A stretch of DNA of 28,760 nt from Cladosporium sp. IMV 00045. Taxonomy: Eukaryota > Ascomycota > Dothideomycetes > Cladosporiales > Cladosporiaceae. Both the position numbers and the translations under genes were made by a program. The DNA lies in the NCBI GenBank assembly GCA_001931905.2, contig MSJI02000493.1, forward strand, positions 1-28,760. The letters are read 5' to 3'. How positions within the stretch are numbered: the first letter of the stretch is position 1; each line of letters begins with the position of its first letter. A model generated the notes under the pieces. That model was not told the origin of the DNA, did no database searches, and saw only the letters and a list, made by a program, of their open reading frames with translations. Below are positions 1 through 10,772 of this stretch, one piece after another.

Positions 1-1506
1 TTCCTGAAGATTCCAAGCCGAAATACAAGTTGAGCTGGCCCCTTCGCCACGGATGGCTCAACGAGAAAGACTACTACAGCCGTAACATGCTGGAGCGCGA
101 TTACTTCCTCATCATGGAGGAGAGTATCAAAGAGCAACTCAACCTACCCAACAAAAAGGACTGGGCCCAATACAGCTGCGTTTTCGTGATTCCAGATCTC
201 TACGAAAAAGTCCTGATCGCCCAAATTCTTCGCCAGCTGATCGTCGACTTTGGTTTCCAACGCGTGTGCTTCATCCAGGAGTCACTGGCTGCGACATTCG
301 GTGCCGGCTTCGGTAATGCGTGCATCATCGACATGGGTGCGGAGAAGACTAGTATTGCTTGTGTTGAAGACGGCATGGTGATTGAAGACTCTCGCATGAA
401 CCTGAAATATGGAGGTTACGACATGACAGAGGCTTTCACAAAGATGATGCTCTTTGATCACTTCAATTACAGCGACTTCAACCTCATGCGACGTCACGAT
501 TTCTTGCTCGCCGAAGAGCTGAAGGAGAAATACACCACCATGAGTGATGAGAACATTAGCGTTCAGCAATACGAGTTCCACCTGCGCGCACACGGGCAGC
601 AAACGAGGAAATATACATTCAAACTGTACGACGAGGGTATGCTGGCGCCCATGGTAAGTTTCAACGTCACGCATATGCACTGCAAGTTCATCCACTAACA
701 TTCCAATCAAGGGCTACTTCCGACCGCAAATCTTCGACTACAGCGACAAACTGGCGGACCGGCGCAAACTCGTCCCTCGCAGCGTAGACCTCTACGACAG
801 CCGACCCAACGACCCCATCTCGCAAGCCCAACTCGCCGTAATCGACTACGCTCGCCAAAACATCCCTTCGGCCGTCATCGCCGCGCCAGCACCGACCGCC
901 TTACCACGAGGCACCCCCCTCTCCGCCGCCGCAGCAACGCCCTCCAAACCGCGGCCCCTCGGCCTCCCCTCCCACCTGACCACCAACGGCGAAAACGGCG
1001 ACACCACACCGCGCTCCTCCGTCGCCGGCTCCCCTCCCCCGGAAGAAATGGACACTCCCCAACCGGGCGAAACCAGCATGCTAACCACCACCGGCCAGCC
1101 CGCCGACGACCCCATGCCCTCGCAAATCGACACCTCAGCCCTCGACCTCACCGCCCCCACCATGCCGCTCCACCGCGCAATTTTGACAAGCATCGACACC
1201 GCCTCCGGCTCCGACGACCGCCGCCGCCGCGACCTGCTCGGCAGCATCATGGTGATCGGCGGCGCGTCCAAAACGCCCAACCTCGGCGCGTACCTGGAAT
1301 TCCAGCTGAGGCAGGCGCTGCCGCAGTGGCCGAAGGAGATTCTCGTCGCGCCGCCGCCGAAGGATCTCGATCCTGCGATTTTGGTCTGGAAGGGCGGGAG
1401 TGTGTTTGGGAAGTTGAGGATGACGAACGATTCGTGGATTGGGGCGTTGGAGTTTGATCGGTTGGGGGCGAGGATTTTGAATTATAAGTGTATGTGGCAT
1501 TGGTGA
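1..1506 (+). CDS. arp8: Actin-related protein 8 (INO80 chromatin remodelling complex), 5' partial
   Basis: Arp8 is a nuclear actin-fold subunit of INO80; with Arp4 and actin it forms the module that binds linker DNA and nucleosomes. The window holds 481 codons plus the stop; the N-terminus lies left of base 1. Exons are 1-653 (codons start at base 3) and 712-1506. The 58-nt intron 654-711 has donor GTAAGT, branch CACTAAC at 693-699 and acceptor AAG, and joins APM to GYFRPQIFDY. Seen motifs: an actin-type phosphate-loop region (IIDMGAEKTSIACVEDG), QESLAATFGAGF, and the Arp8-like end VWKGGSVFGKLRMTNDSWIG...YKCMWHW. Exon 2 carries a Pro/Ala/Thr-rich insertion at about 870-1180 before the VIGGASKTPNL block; Arp8 proteins typically have such insertions. 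No in-frame start is visible; the codon at 30 is TTG and is not taken as a start. Family assignment is firm; length upstream is unknown. Confidence 0.93.
654..711 (+). other. arp8 intron
   Basis: GTAAGT donor, CACTAAC branch site 12 bases before the AAG acceptor, length 58 nt. Removing it keeps the actin-fold reading frame; reading through it meets a stop at 696-698. Confidence 0.92.
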
Positions 1507-2095
1507 GGGGGGTTTACTTTTTTTCTGCTTCTTGTTAGTGTAAGGGATGGGTGGGTTGGGAGAACGGGATGCTCTATGAGAGGAAGACTTGGCGATTTTT
1601 TCTTTTTTTTTTTCTTTTCTACGGTTTTAAGAGAAGAGCAAGGAACTGGTTTACCACGTGGGATGCTAGACGGCAGAGACGGATGGGAAACGGACAGACA
1701 GTAATGGGGTCTTCCCTCCTCCCTAGATCCCTTTTGAATATTATTGATAGATACATCACCTTACTATTATCATTTGAAACTGCGAATTTTCACAGAAAAC
1801 ATGTGCGAAAGTCTGTGTTGCACTTTTGAGGGTTTCAAGATGGAAAGTCTAATAAACAAGTCAGAATTGAAATAAAAATGTGGTGGGAAGTCGAGACAAG
1901 ACGATTCAAATACATTTTCAACCAGATACAAAACGACAATCCCATATGCTTCTTCTCCATCTCTTTCCCATCCCATCTCACCCTCTCAAGCAATCAACAA
2001 ACGCATCCTCAACTTTTCCCTTCCCACCCCACATATACAACTCTCTCCATTTACTACCTTATATATATGCATGTCAGCTAACCACAGTAATCACT
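1507..2095. other. Tail-to-tail spacer between arp8 and aim21
   Basis: This 589-bp stretch separates two convergent genes. It holds the likely arp8 3' UTR with a T-rich tract at about 1594-1619 and two AATAAA polyadenylation candidates at 1851-1856 and 1871-1876, then a pyrimidine-rich and TA-rich part near 2050-2070 that would be aim21 3' UTR. Open frames here are short, composition-driven and unlike any family I know. Confidence 0.6.
1851..1876 (+). terminator. Candidate polyadenylation signals of arp8
   Basis: AATAAA occurs at 1851-1856 and again at 1871-1876, about 345-370 nt after the arp8 stop. The motif is seen directly; its use is inferred. Confidence 0.4.
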
Positions 2096-5000
2096 CTACT
2101 GCCTCCCCACCTCCTCCCCCTCTCTCAGGGCCACATTCCCCTCGACACCAGGATCTTTTGCACCAGAGGACTCCGCCAAATCACCCGCCTCAGTAGGCTT
2201 GACGTTGAGCGCCGCCGTCTCCGCCGCATCCTCAACTTGCAATTTCCCCTGCGCTTCCTCGGCGTTGCTGGGCGCGGGCTCGGAAGTTTCAAGAGCGGCT
2301 TCGAGAGTGCTGTGGATTGCTTCGCTTTCCTGCTGGACGGGGGCGGAAATGCGCGAGGCGGGCTCGTCGCCTTCGCTGCCGACTTGGGCGGTGGTGGTGC
2401 TGAGCGGGGCTTCGGGCTCGGTGGGTTTGATTTCGGGCTGGAGGTCACTCTCGGAGGTGGTTGGCGCTGGTGCGGCTTCGGAGGCGTTGGCGGTGGCGTT
2501 TGCTTCGAGGGCCTTTTCTGCCTTGGCGATGCTTGTGTCGTTAACTTGCGCTGCTTCGGTGCCGGAGGGGACGTGGAGGGCCTCGGAAGCGTCGATGTGC
2601 CACACCGTGACTGGCGTGGAGAAGGAGAAGGAAAGCGGCTTTTCGGTGGGAGATGTCGCTGCTGCACCGGAAGGCGAGGCGGCTGGCTTGCGACGTTGCG
2701 GGCCCTTGGCGCGGGACTTGCGGGCGTCTTGCAGAGGCGCCTTGGGCTCCTCGACTTCTGGCTCTGGGGACTTGGGCTTGGGAGGGGGACCGCCAGGGCC
2801 GAGCTGGATGCGACTGGCGAGATCGCTCATGAAGCCAGACTTGAGGTTGGCGAATTTGTTGCCTGCAGGCCGAGCGGGAACGGCAGGCTTGGCTTTGGTA
2901 GCAGGAGCCTGGGCTTGTTCGGAGCTCGTTGAGGCCTGCTCTTCAGGCTTGGGTGAACGTGTGGGACGAGCAGGGATGGTAGGCTTGGGCCTTTCGGGGA
3001 TGCTAGGCGCCTTAGCCTTCGTGGGCGATGTCTCCTTGAGCGCACCAAGATCTGGCACTTCCTTCTCGCGTGGGTCGACCGGAGCGATCTCAGGGGTGAT
3101 GTCCTGAGAAAGCTTGCTGCTGCGTGCAGGCCTACTGGGAATATGAGGCCTCATCAGCTGGGTCATACCAGTCGTAGCCCTCGCGTCGTTGTCGTCCTGG
3201 CTGCTGGCAAGAGCGGTGGTTGTTGGTCTCTCATCCTGAGGGCTCTTAATCTCAGGTTCTTGTGGCGCACTAACAGTAGTCTCCAGACGCATGCTGTCTG
3301 GGGTGTCCTCCCAGATATCTTGACTGGGGAAGCGAGGGACACCCGGCCTTTCAACCTCACCCTGAACGCCTGACTTGAAATGCGGCTTGGCGAACGTCTT
3401 GCTGTCACTGGTCATATCGCCACCAGCTTGCCTGCGCAGCTTCTCTTGCTCAGGCGTCTCGAAAACGGCCGTGGGCGAGGTGGTGGCCTCAGCCTGGGGA
3501 GGCTCGGGGGTATCAACACTCGCAGTGAATTGCAGCGAAGCCGGAGTGTCTTCCCAAATGTCATTACTGGGGAAGTGATGTTGAGCCAGACCGGGACGGC
3601 TCTTGAACTTCTTAGTGGGCGAAGCCTTGTTGCCGTCATCTTCGGGGAATAGCGGCTCGTACTCCTCGATCTCCTCAAGGGGCGTGCCCATGCCGGAAGG
3701 TGGTCGCTCCTCTTGAGAGATGAAGCGTGAAAGCTGGTTGTTGTAGGGACCGCCCCTGCTGTTGGGGCGACTGTCACCTGTGCCACTACCACGGCGAGGA
3801 CTACGAGTAGCATCGTCGAGCCAGTCAGAGCGCTCAGCTTCAGGGCTGACGGCCGGCTGCAAGAAGGCACTGCCAGGACGCTTCTCAAGCTCATCCGCAG
3901 CAAGAATGGGAGCGCCGTCCGGGTGTTGGTGCACCTCGGTGTCCGGTCCAAATTCCAACTTGTTGTCCTTTTCACCGCCTCCTGTGACCTTGCTACCAAT
4001 CTTTTGTCTACGGCCATCGACGTGAATGACGGCGTCGTCCTCGCTTTCGACAGCATCATCCCTGAGGTGTGCAGTCTCTCCGAACGGGAAACTGCTCTTG
4101 CGGAGGGGTGATTCCACGGGCGGTTGGGCGCCGCTGGAGGGACGCTTCTTCAAATCGGGTAGAGGAGTAGGAGAGGGCTTGGGAGAGTTCATGCGAGAGG
4201 TGTAGGCCTCGCTAGCCTCCCAGCCAACTTCCTGTGAAGGGGTGCTGATTCCGGCTGGGGATGCACCTGGTTGGGACGTCAGTAATGATCCGCGAGTTGA
4301 GACTTTCAAGTATGCACTCACCCATGGCAAGATCGGAGTTGGAGTGAACGAGCTTGTTAAGCTGGGCGCTACTCATAGCGGTAGACGGTCTCGGGGCAAG
4401 GCCACCGTATGCATTGTAGCCTTCCTGGGCCGCGATATCCGGGTGCTTCATGATCCATTCTCTTTCAAACTGATCACTGGGCTCCTGACCCGGGTGTCCA
4501 TGCAGACCGTAGCTGCCAGGCGGGCCAAACTCGTGCCTCGAGCTCCTCTTTCGGTGGTGGTTGCGGGAGGATCCATCGTTGAAGAAACCAATGCCCGCCG
4601 GGAACTGAGCGTTGTTCGGACCGGGCGAAGGTGCCTGCACGTCACCCGCGTTGGGGTACATGGGCACCTGAAGACCGATTTCAGGGATGCCCTGCTCTTG
4701 CTCACTGTCATAAACACTTGGTGGCCTGCCACTGGCAACATTAGAGCTTGAGCGGTTGAAGCTGGAACGCTCGCGGAGGTTACGCGGTTCGCGGGAAGAG
4801 ACACGGCTGAGACTGTTGCCCTCCTCACGACTGGTGACACGGTTCAGACTGGTGGTCGAGTCGGCGGGGGTGAGATGTACATCGTCTTCCACGTTGGGTC
4901 TTCCAATGCCTGCAGCAGCCGCCTGGGATGAGTCAGTGCGTGTGACGCTTTGAATTCTGTCTTTCGCGGTCGTTACAGGAACGGAAGCCGTGGGCTGATG

Positions 5001-5372
5001 CATAGGCACGTCCGCATGGCGGGTCTGGGTCTGCTGTTCGGGCACCTCATTGTCCTTGGAGACGCCGTGGGCTTCGGCCGGAAGGGTGTCAAAGCTAGCG
5101 TATTCCAAACCCTCCTGGCCCACGGTGGGCATGGCAGAGACACTGGGAGGGCGAGCCGGCAGGTCGGAGGCGGACAGATTGCTGTGGCCGTAGACCTTGC
5201 CATTGCTCATGGCGGTGGGAGGCTCATTGAGCGGCGAGCGAGTGGTGTCGCGGCTCGGGGAGCGATCGAGCTTGCGGATCGGACGGGGAGGAACTTGAGG
5301 CATGGATTGAGGCACAGCGGTAGGGCCGCCTTGAGCGCGTTGGGGGCGCGGCGGGATGGTTGGTTGTGACAT
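2096..5372 (-). CDS. aim21: Aim21-like cortical actin patch regulator
   Basis: Aim21 (named for altered inheritance of mitochondria) acts in yeast with Tda2 at cortical actin patches, where it limits barbed-end actin assembly and is recruited through SH3 proteins. The encoded protein is 1,073 residues and almost entirely low-complexity. Exon 1 is 5372-4322 and exon 2 is 4266-2096; the 55-nt intron has donor GTGAGT, branch TACTGAC and acceptor CAG, and joins NSDLAM to GASPAG. The ATG at 5372 is the first in this frame and gives MSQPTIPPRPQR, the expected Pro-rich start. Seen features: PxxPxRP SH3-type ligands at the N-terminus and around residues 775-818 (TIPARP, AVPARP); two copies of FPSxDIWEDTPxS at about residues 582 and 663; and NKFANLKSGFMSDLASRIQL at about 820-839, the best family signature. 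No membrane segment or signal peptide. Family call fairly sure; exact role inferred from yeast. Confidence 0.85.
4267..4321 (-). other. aim21 intron
   Basis: Phase-1 intron of 55 nt with donor GTGAGT, branch TACTGAC and acceptor CCAG on the minus strand. The long frame upstream reads through the donor for about 37 residues of unrelated sequence before stopping, so the intron explains the join of the two large frames. Confidence 0.88.
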
Positions 5373-6474
5373 GACGGCGAATCTATGGCGGCGTGGACAA
5401 GGAAACAAGCCGGTTGTGGTGTCCTCAACTGCTGTATGCGTCAGTGTTTCTGCGAGGGAGGTCGCTGAGGCATGCAAAAAAGTGTGTATGCGTGGATACG
5501 TAGGAGTGTTTGTGTGTTGCAAGGGCTTGCTGGGAGACAAGCAAGTAATGCGAGTGAAAAGCGAGTGTTTGATAGTGAAATAGAGACTGGGGGGAAAAGA
5601 GTGAGTGCAATGGATGGCATTCAAGAAGCGGCTCTAGCTAGGTAAGCAGACAAGACACACGGCCCTGTGGTGAAGCGAGAGATCAACAGCGAGCTAGCCG
5701 TTGAGCAAGGTAAGGCAGAATGGAAGGGAGATTGATGTGCGTGCAGGGTAAGGTCTGGCGTGCAAATCGAGGGAGCATCGCCGGAGGGAGTGATAAGAAG
5801 GTACTGGGTACGCATTATCCTATCTCTTCTCTTGAGGGCTTACATTTTGGCGTACGCTAACAGTCTTGATAGCTTTGAGTGTATATGTGTTCTCTGGACG
5901 ATTGAGAGAACACTGGAAAGGAAACAGAAACAAGTAATATCAATGCAGCAAGCAGGCGAAAGAGTATGGCGGTGGTATGAAGGTGGGAGGTGGTGGTAGT
6001 AATAAAGTGTCGTAAGTGAAGAGAGGCGGCGGGTTAAAGAGCGGGTTATGTGGTGCCAGGCCATGCCCGGTCACACACTTCGACTTCTTCCACCGATGTT
6101 CCTGAGCGCATCGAGGGATGACGCTACTATTGGCCAAGGCTATTCCCCATCCGTCACTCGCCCAATCACGACAGCGCTAATTATGTCTTGCCTTGAACGT
6201 GATGCCAGAAAACACCGCAAAGGAGAGACATGGAGACAGACCGCCTTGAAGGAGTACCGATCAAATATATCTCACTGATGAGGCAATTACTCGCCCTTTC
6301 ACTAGAAACTCACACACGTCCACGAAACACCTCAAAACCATCCTCCAATACCTCTCAGCAATAGCACCGAGGCACTGACAAGCAGAGTGGAGACCCAAGA
6401 AGGAAGAACAGTCTCGCCCACGCAGTAGTCTCGAAGGCTCTGTGGCTCGTCTGGTAGAGCTTCTCCAACCAAAC

Positions 6475-6519
6475 ATCATCATCATCATCATCATCAGCAG
6501 CAGCACCATCATCATCATC
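6475..6519. repeat. ATC/CAG trinucleotide microsatellite
   Basis: Runs of ATC interrupted by three CAG units and followed by more ATC units. It lies between genes, about 1.1 kb upstream of aim21. Confidence 0.9.
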
Positions 6520-7214
6520 GCCCAGATCGCGATTCTTCGCCCGCGGAACAAAAGCACTCCCCTCGTGCCCTCTCTTGTCTTTCGCACCTCATGATCCCCA
6601 TCCCCACAAACCCCGCCAGTATGCCCAGCCCTTTCATGCACGCAAGCTCGCCACGCCATGCTTTTGCTGAAACCAACCCACCCAACGTGACCTCTAATCC
6701 GAACATACCGCCATGGTTGGTTTCTCCGTCCATCCTATACTTCTGTCTCGTGTCGATTTGACAAGGGCCGAGGTAGAGTGCTTTGCACAAAAACGCGTCT
6801 CTGTTCCAGAGGTTCTGTGTTCATTCTGGAAGCATCGAACAGTACATGTAGAGTTAGTGAAGAGGCGTGTTCTTCCCATCACGTAAGTTTCCATGTTCCC
6901 ATATCGCCGTGCAAGTATATGTTTTCGGACAATACATTAATGTTGGCGGATGGAAAGACAAGGAGAAAAGAAGTGATCATGCAGATAACATCTCAAGTGG
7001 AGACGTGCCATACCACATTGTGGCCTATTACTACCGTGATCCAGTCAGGTATTTTCAAAAATAAGCATACGGCATGAATCAAGTGAAATCAACTTTCTTC
7101 AAAGATTACGTTTTGTTCTACACACGAGATTTCCCTTGTTCTGGGTCTGATTTCTCTTCTTTCTTCTTCCCTCGGAGACGGTGTGCGCCCGATTTGTGGA
7201 TAACAATACGTATC

Positions 7215-7281
7215 CTGCTGTTGCTGCTGTTGCTGCTTCTTCTTCTTCTTCTTCTTCTTCTTCTTCTTCTTCTTCTTCTTT
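7215..7281. repeat. Compound CTG/TTG then (TTC)15 microsatellite
   Basis: A mixed CTG/TTG stretch at 7215-7236 passes into about fifteen TTC units at 7237-7281. On the minus strand, in sfl1 sense, the second part is a (GAA)n tract starting about 230 nt past the stop codon, so it may lie in the 3' UTR or terminator region. Confidence 0.95.
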
Positions 7282-7510
7282 TCTAGCCAAGAGGCTGAGT
7301 TGAGGCCATAGATTTTCTGCCTTTCCTTGCTTTTCCTTTCCCCTGTCATTACAACATCCCACGACACGACAAGCGCCCCATCCCCAATCGCCACGGTGCC
7401 CTCTCATCCATCGAAGCCGAGTGCACTGAGGTATCGCGTCTAAATGTCCCCGGCACGTGCAATAGATGATACGTTTTTTCTCCCAACCACCTGCAAAGAC
7501 TTCCAACGCA

Positions 7511-9488
7511 TCAGATCATCCTCTTCCTCTTCCTCTCATCCATCGACCTCTCCCCTTCATCCTCGCCCTCCCGCTCCGCCGTATCAGCCGGATTGAGCAA
7601 ATTGTGCACATTGCTCGCCATGCTGCTCCTCCTCGTCGGCGGTGCAGTGTCAATACCCTTGAAAGGGAACCTCGCACCGGGCAGCTGCCAGCCGGCATCG
7701 TTGCTGTTGCCGTAAGAGCTGCTGCCGAAACCGGCAGAAAAACTCGGAGCGCCACCGGTTGAAGACTCGTGCGAAGGCGGCGGGGAGGGTTGGCGGGACA
7801 GAGCAGACGCGCGTGGGAGTTCGTACTGAGCCAGGGCGTTGCGGATTTGTTGGTTGTCTTGTTCTGGTGGTGGGAGGCGGGGGGAGGAGGGCCAGGCGGA
7901 GGAATTGGCGCCCGAGCCGTACGGGGAGCTGCCGTGGTTGTACGGAAGCGGAGGGGGCGGGCCTTGCCAGCCTTGCAGGCGGATGTCTGCAGATGTGTGA
8001 CGGCGCGGGAGGCCGGGAGATTGCATGTTCGACAGTGGGTGTTGCGGTTGGGGTTGCGTGGGTTGCGCGGGAGGCGGGGGAGGTGGAGGGTAGTTGGGCC
8101 GGGATGCTGACGACGGCGAGTAGGCCTGGCCGGAGTTGCCGATCGACCCGTACCGACGTGGAGATACTTGGAGGTGCGCTGGGACTGCGTTGCGGAAAGA
8201 GCTTGGCCGTCCTACCGCTTGCAGTGAAGGTCGTCTGGACTCGTCGTATGGCCTCTGGTTTGGTGACATGGGAACATTGGGCTCCATGGGTGTTGCGCTG
8301 TTGGTGAAAAATCCTTGTTTGTTGAATGGGGAGTCCTGAGAATCCTCCATTGATCTCAGTCCATCCAGGTGTCTCGAAATATCCTGTCGCATAGCGTAAA
8401 CATCGCGATGCACAGGGTTGTCCGGATCGGGTAAGAGAGCCAGGATATGAGAAGAGAGCTCGTTGTTCCACTGGTGGCACTTGGTAAGTCCGTCCAGGAG
8501 TGTTTGGCATTTCATAGTCATTGCCGTGTATGCTTCTTCCGTCCGAGACACTCGCGCGTACATTTCCTGCATGTTCCAGTCCATCACGCTTAATCTTGCT
8601 TCCAATGGATCCGGCATGGGTTCCATGGGTGGACCTGGTTGCGGCGGTGCAGGCATTTTTGGTGCGCTCGAAAAAGAGTCTCGATGTATGAGGGCGTGTC
8701 GCGAAGCCCTTCGTTTGATTTCACGCAACCCAACGAGATCGCCGCGTTTGAAGTTACCAGCACCGTGCTTGAATTCCCATAGAGGCGAATCAGGCGATCC
8801 AGTATGGAAGACGTCGCTCACTTCATTTCGTTAGCTCCGTAAGATTTGTGAGAGAGAAACTGAGGGAGTCTCTACCTTTGTGGAATCCGTACATATTAAG
8901 TTGACGAACGAAAGAAGAGATGTTGGTATGTTTGAAATATTGACTGGACGGCTTGTTAGCAAGTGTAGCGATGTCCAGGAGTCTTGAGTACCTACGCAAG
9001 AACTTTGGAGAATTCCGACGAGGGTGACATGACAAAGCTCTCGTTGGAGCTTGACCAAGAAATGAGGTGTTGGATGCTTTGGTCTTCCAACATACTGCGG
9101 CGTCGTCAGTCGCTGCTACTCTGCAATAGGATCGGTCAAGCACTGACTTGTAGAGTTTGTGAATAAAGGCCGTCTGAACGACCTTGGGCTGCTGAGCTGC
9201 TGCTGCGGCGCCCACAAGCTGACTCGAGCCACCGTTTTGTGCGTTCTGTCCATTCTGTCCCGACTGTTCATTCTGCTGCTGTTCCGCCTGTCTTTCTCCA
9301 TTGGGGCTTGACTGCGGCGGTCCCATTGACGATCCTTGCGGCTGAGACACATCCATTTTGTCACCGGATCTGTCCGTGTTTGCGTTGGTTGAAGAGAGGA
9401 TGGGAAGGGTCCTAGTCGTGGGTGGTCTCAAGCCTCTCGGCTCACTGGCGAACGGACTCCTTCTCAATGGCTCGGAGACTGAGGCCAT
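7511..9488 (-). CDS. sfl1: HSF-type DNA-binding transcription factor, Sfl1-like
   Basis: A heat-shock-factor-fold regulator of the Sfl1/Mga1 class, which in yeasts controls flocculation, filamentation and stress genes in the nucleus. Four exons give 605 residues: 9488-9148, 9094-8996, 8943-8876 and 8820-7511. The introns (53, 52 and 55 nt) have donors GTCAGT, GTAGGT and GTAGAG and branches ACTGAC, GCTAAC and GCTAAC. All three lie inside the DNA-binding domain (about residues 104-205). Joined, it reads FIHKLYNMLEDQSIQHLISW, then QYFKHTNISSFVRQLNMYGF, the recognition-helix region, then WEFKHGAGNFKRGDLVGLRE. After it come a helical segment (about 220-300), Pro/Ser-rich disorder, a VHNLLNPAD motif and a basic DERKRKR end likely serving as nuclear signal. 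The start is fixed by an in-frame TAG two codons upstream of the ATG. The Sfl1 call rests on the KRRASRHALIHRD extension; Mga1 is the alternative. Confidence 0.9.
8821..8875 (-). other. sfl1 intron 3
   Basis: 55 nt, phase 1, donor GTAGAG, branch AGCTAAC, acceptor AAG. It joins MYGFHK to VSDVFHTG. Confidence 0.85.
8944..8995 (-). other. sfl1 intron 2
   Basis: 52 nt, phase 2, donor GTAGGT, branch TGCTAAC, acceptor CCAG. It joins SKVLA to QYFKHTN. Confidence 0.87.
9095..9147 (-). other. sfl1 intron 1
   Basis: 53 nt, phase 2, donor GTCAGT, branch GACTGAC, acceptor GCAG. It splits the Asn codon in KLYNMLED. A nearer CAG inside the intron would break the frame. Confidence 0.85.
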
Positions 9489-9910
9489 CGGCTAAAGGGT
9501 ATGTGGTGGAGGCGCAAAAGGAGAGGATTGCCGCAGAGTCAGCTAAGAGCAATACTCAGCGGTCACGGATCGTCGTAGTTGACTGGCGATGCGCTGCGAG
9601 GATGAATATCAGACGCAGCAGCATCTAAGTCTAGAAAAGGTGGAAGATTTGTGAAGGAGTCGGCGAGGGTGAGGTCGCGCGCAATAGTCTAAGCAAGAGC
9701 TGCAGGGAAAATGCCCACAGCCCGTGGAGAAAGACAATTGCGCAGACACGCGCACGAGACCAGCAGCACCGAATGCGAGATGCGAAGGTTTGTGAGGTTC
9801 AACACGATGATCGGTTTTAAGGGTGCGCTTGCGGGGTTTTGGGCCCAGGGCTGTCGGTCCGAAACGGAGAGTGGAAGTGTTGGGTCAAGTGTGCTGTATG
9901 TAGGGCGCGA

Positions 9911-9945
9911 GGCGAGGCGAGGCGAGGCAAGGCAAGACAAGGTAA
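9911..9945. repeat. GGCGA pentanucleotide minisatellite
   Basis: Seven consecutive 5-bp units: three GGCGA, then GGCAA twice, GACAA and GGTAA. The units degrade in one direction. It lies about 420-460 bp upstream of the sfl1 ATG. Confidence 0.85.
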
Positions 9946-10750
9946 GGGTACTTGACAGTAGTATTGAATAGAGTGATATGATGCGATACAAGAGAAAGAG
10001 GGCTGAACGAGAGGCTACGCCCTGCCAGCGGGACAATGATATGTTTGTGTATGGGGGAGGGAAAGACGGGGAGAAGAATGTCTCGGGAGGGAGAGTCGAG
10101 TAACGGCGGATGTGGAGCGGGATAGAGCTGGCGGAGGTTCAGGGCGGGAGGTTGAGTAAGGTAAGGTAATGGGAAAGAGAACGGTAAGGGAGAAAGACGG
10201 GATGGGGACGAGAGATGAGATGGACGGACACAGCTTGCGCCAGCAGTTGAGGCAAGCGTGGAGAGGAAGACAAGTCCGAGAGCAGCAGAGGCAGTTCATC
10301 AAAGCGCACAACCACCACTACCACCTCCTACCAGCCAAACCATGCTTGGAGGGGAGGAAGTTTGTTTCACTCACTACCGCAATTGGATGATTGACATATA
10401 GCATATTCCAAGCAGGCCAATAGAGCGAGTTGATAAGTAGTAGCTGGCTTTTCTCTCGCAGCTATACCTCACCTTCGCCATATCTTTTCTTTCCGTCTAT
10501 GTTCCGACTTCTCTGTCAAGACCTTCATGTGGATGCAGGGACAAAGCGTGGTCCCTCATCCTGCCCGATTCAATCAAGTTCAATCTTTCAATCCGCTCCT
10601 ATGTCCTGCAGAGCCAAGATCCACCTTTTCGCAATTAGCGTCGTCAACGACCGCCGCTCCACTAACCCTCGAACTCTGATCATCGTGAAGAAGGCCAGTC
10701 TAACCGCGCAAGCCGCCTTTCTTCTCGTCCGCCCATCTGTCTTGCACTCG

Positions 10751-10772
10751 TGCTGCTGCTGCTGCTGCTGCT
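10751..10772. repeat. (TGC)7 microsatellite
   Basis: About seven perfect TGC/CTG units in the non-coding spacer. In open frames they create artificial Cys or Gln runs, which makes those frames look more protein-like than they are. Confidence 0.9.

Larger units (their letters stand above)
5373..7510. other. Spacer upstream of aim21 and downstream of sfl1; no gene seen
   Basis: About 2.1 kb between the aim21 start and the sfl1 stop, both genes on the minus strand. The first 250 bases above aim21 are pyrimidine-rich on the sense strand, fitting a 5' leader. The rest holds an ATC/CAG trinucleotide tract near 6475-6519 and a long TTC tract at 7237-7281. Open frames are short, have no coherent splice partners and resemble no known family. 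A D-arm-like string at 6443-6460 lacks a matching T-arm and is not a tRNA. Confidence 0.55.

Noticed and set aside
1880..3107. Long plus-strand open frames (350 and 302 codons) opposite aim21
   Set aside because: They are antisense shadows of a GC-rich, stop-poor low-complexity gene; their products are Gly/Ala/Ser-rich without domains, and aim21 has family signatures in the minus-strand frame.
6443..6460. tRNA D-arm-like string TGGCTCGTCTGGTAGAGC
   Set aside because: It resembles an A box, but no T-arm (GTTCRANNC), anticodon arm or acceptor pairing follows; an ATC microsatellite comes directly after.
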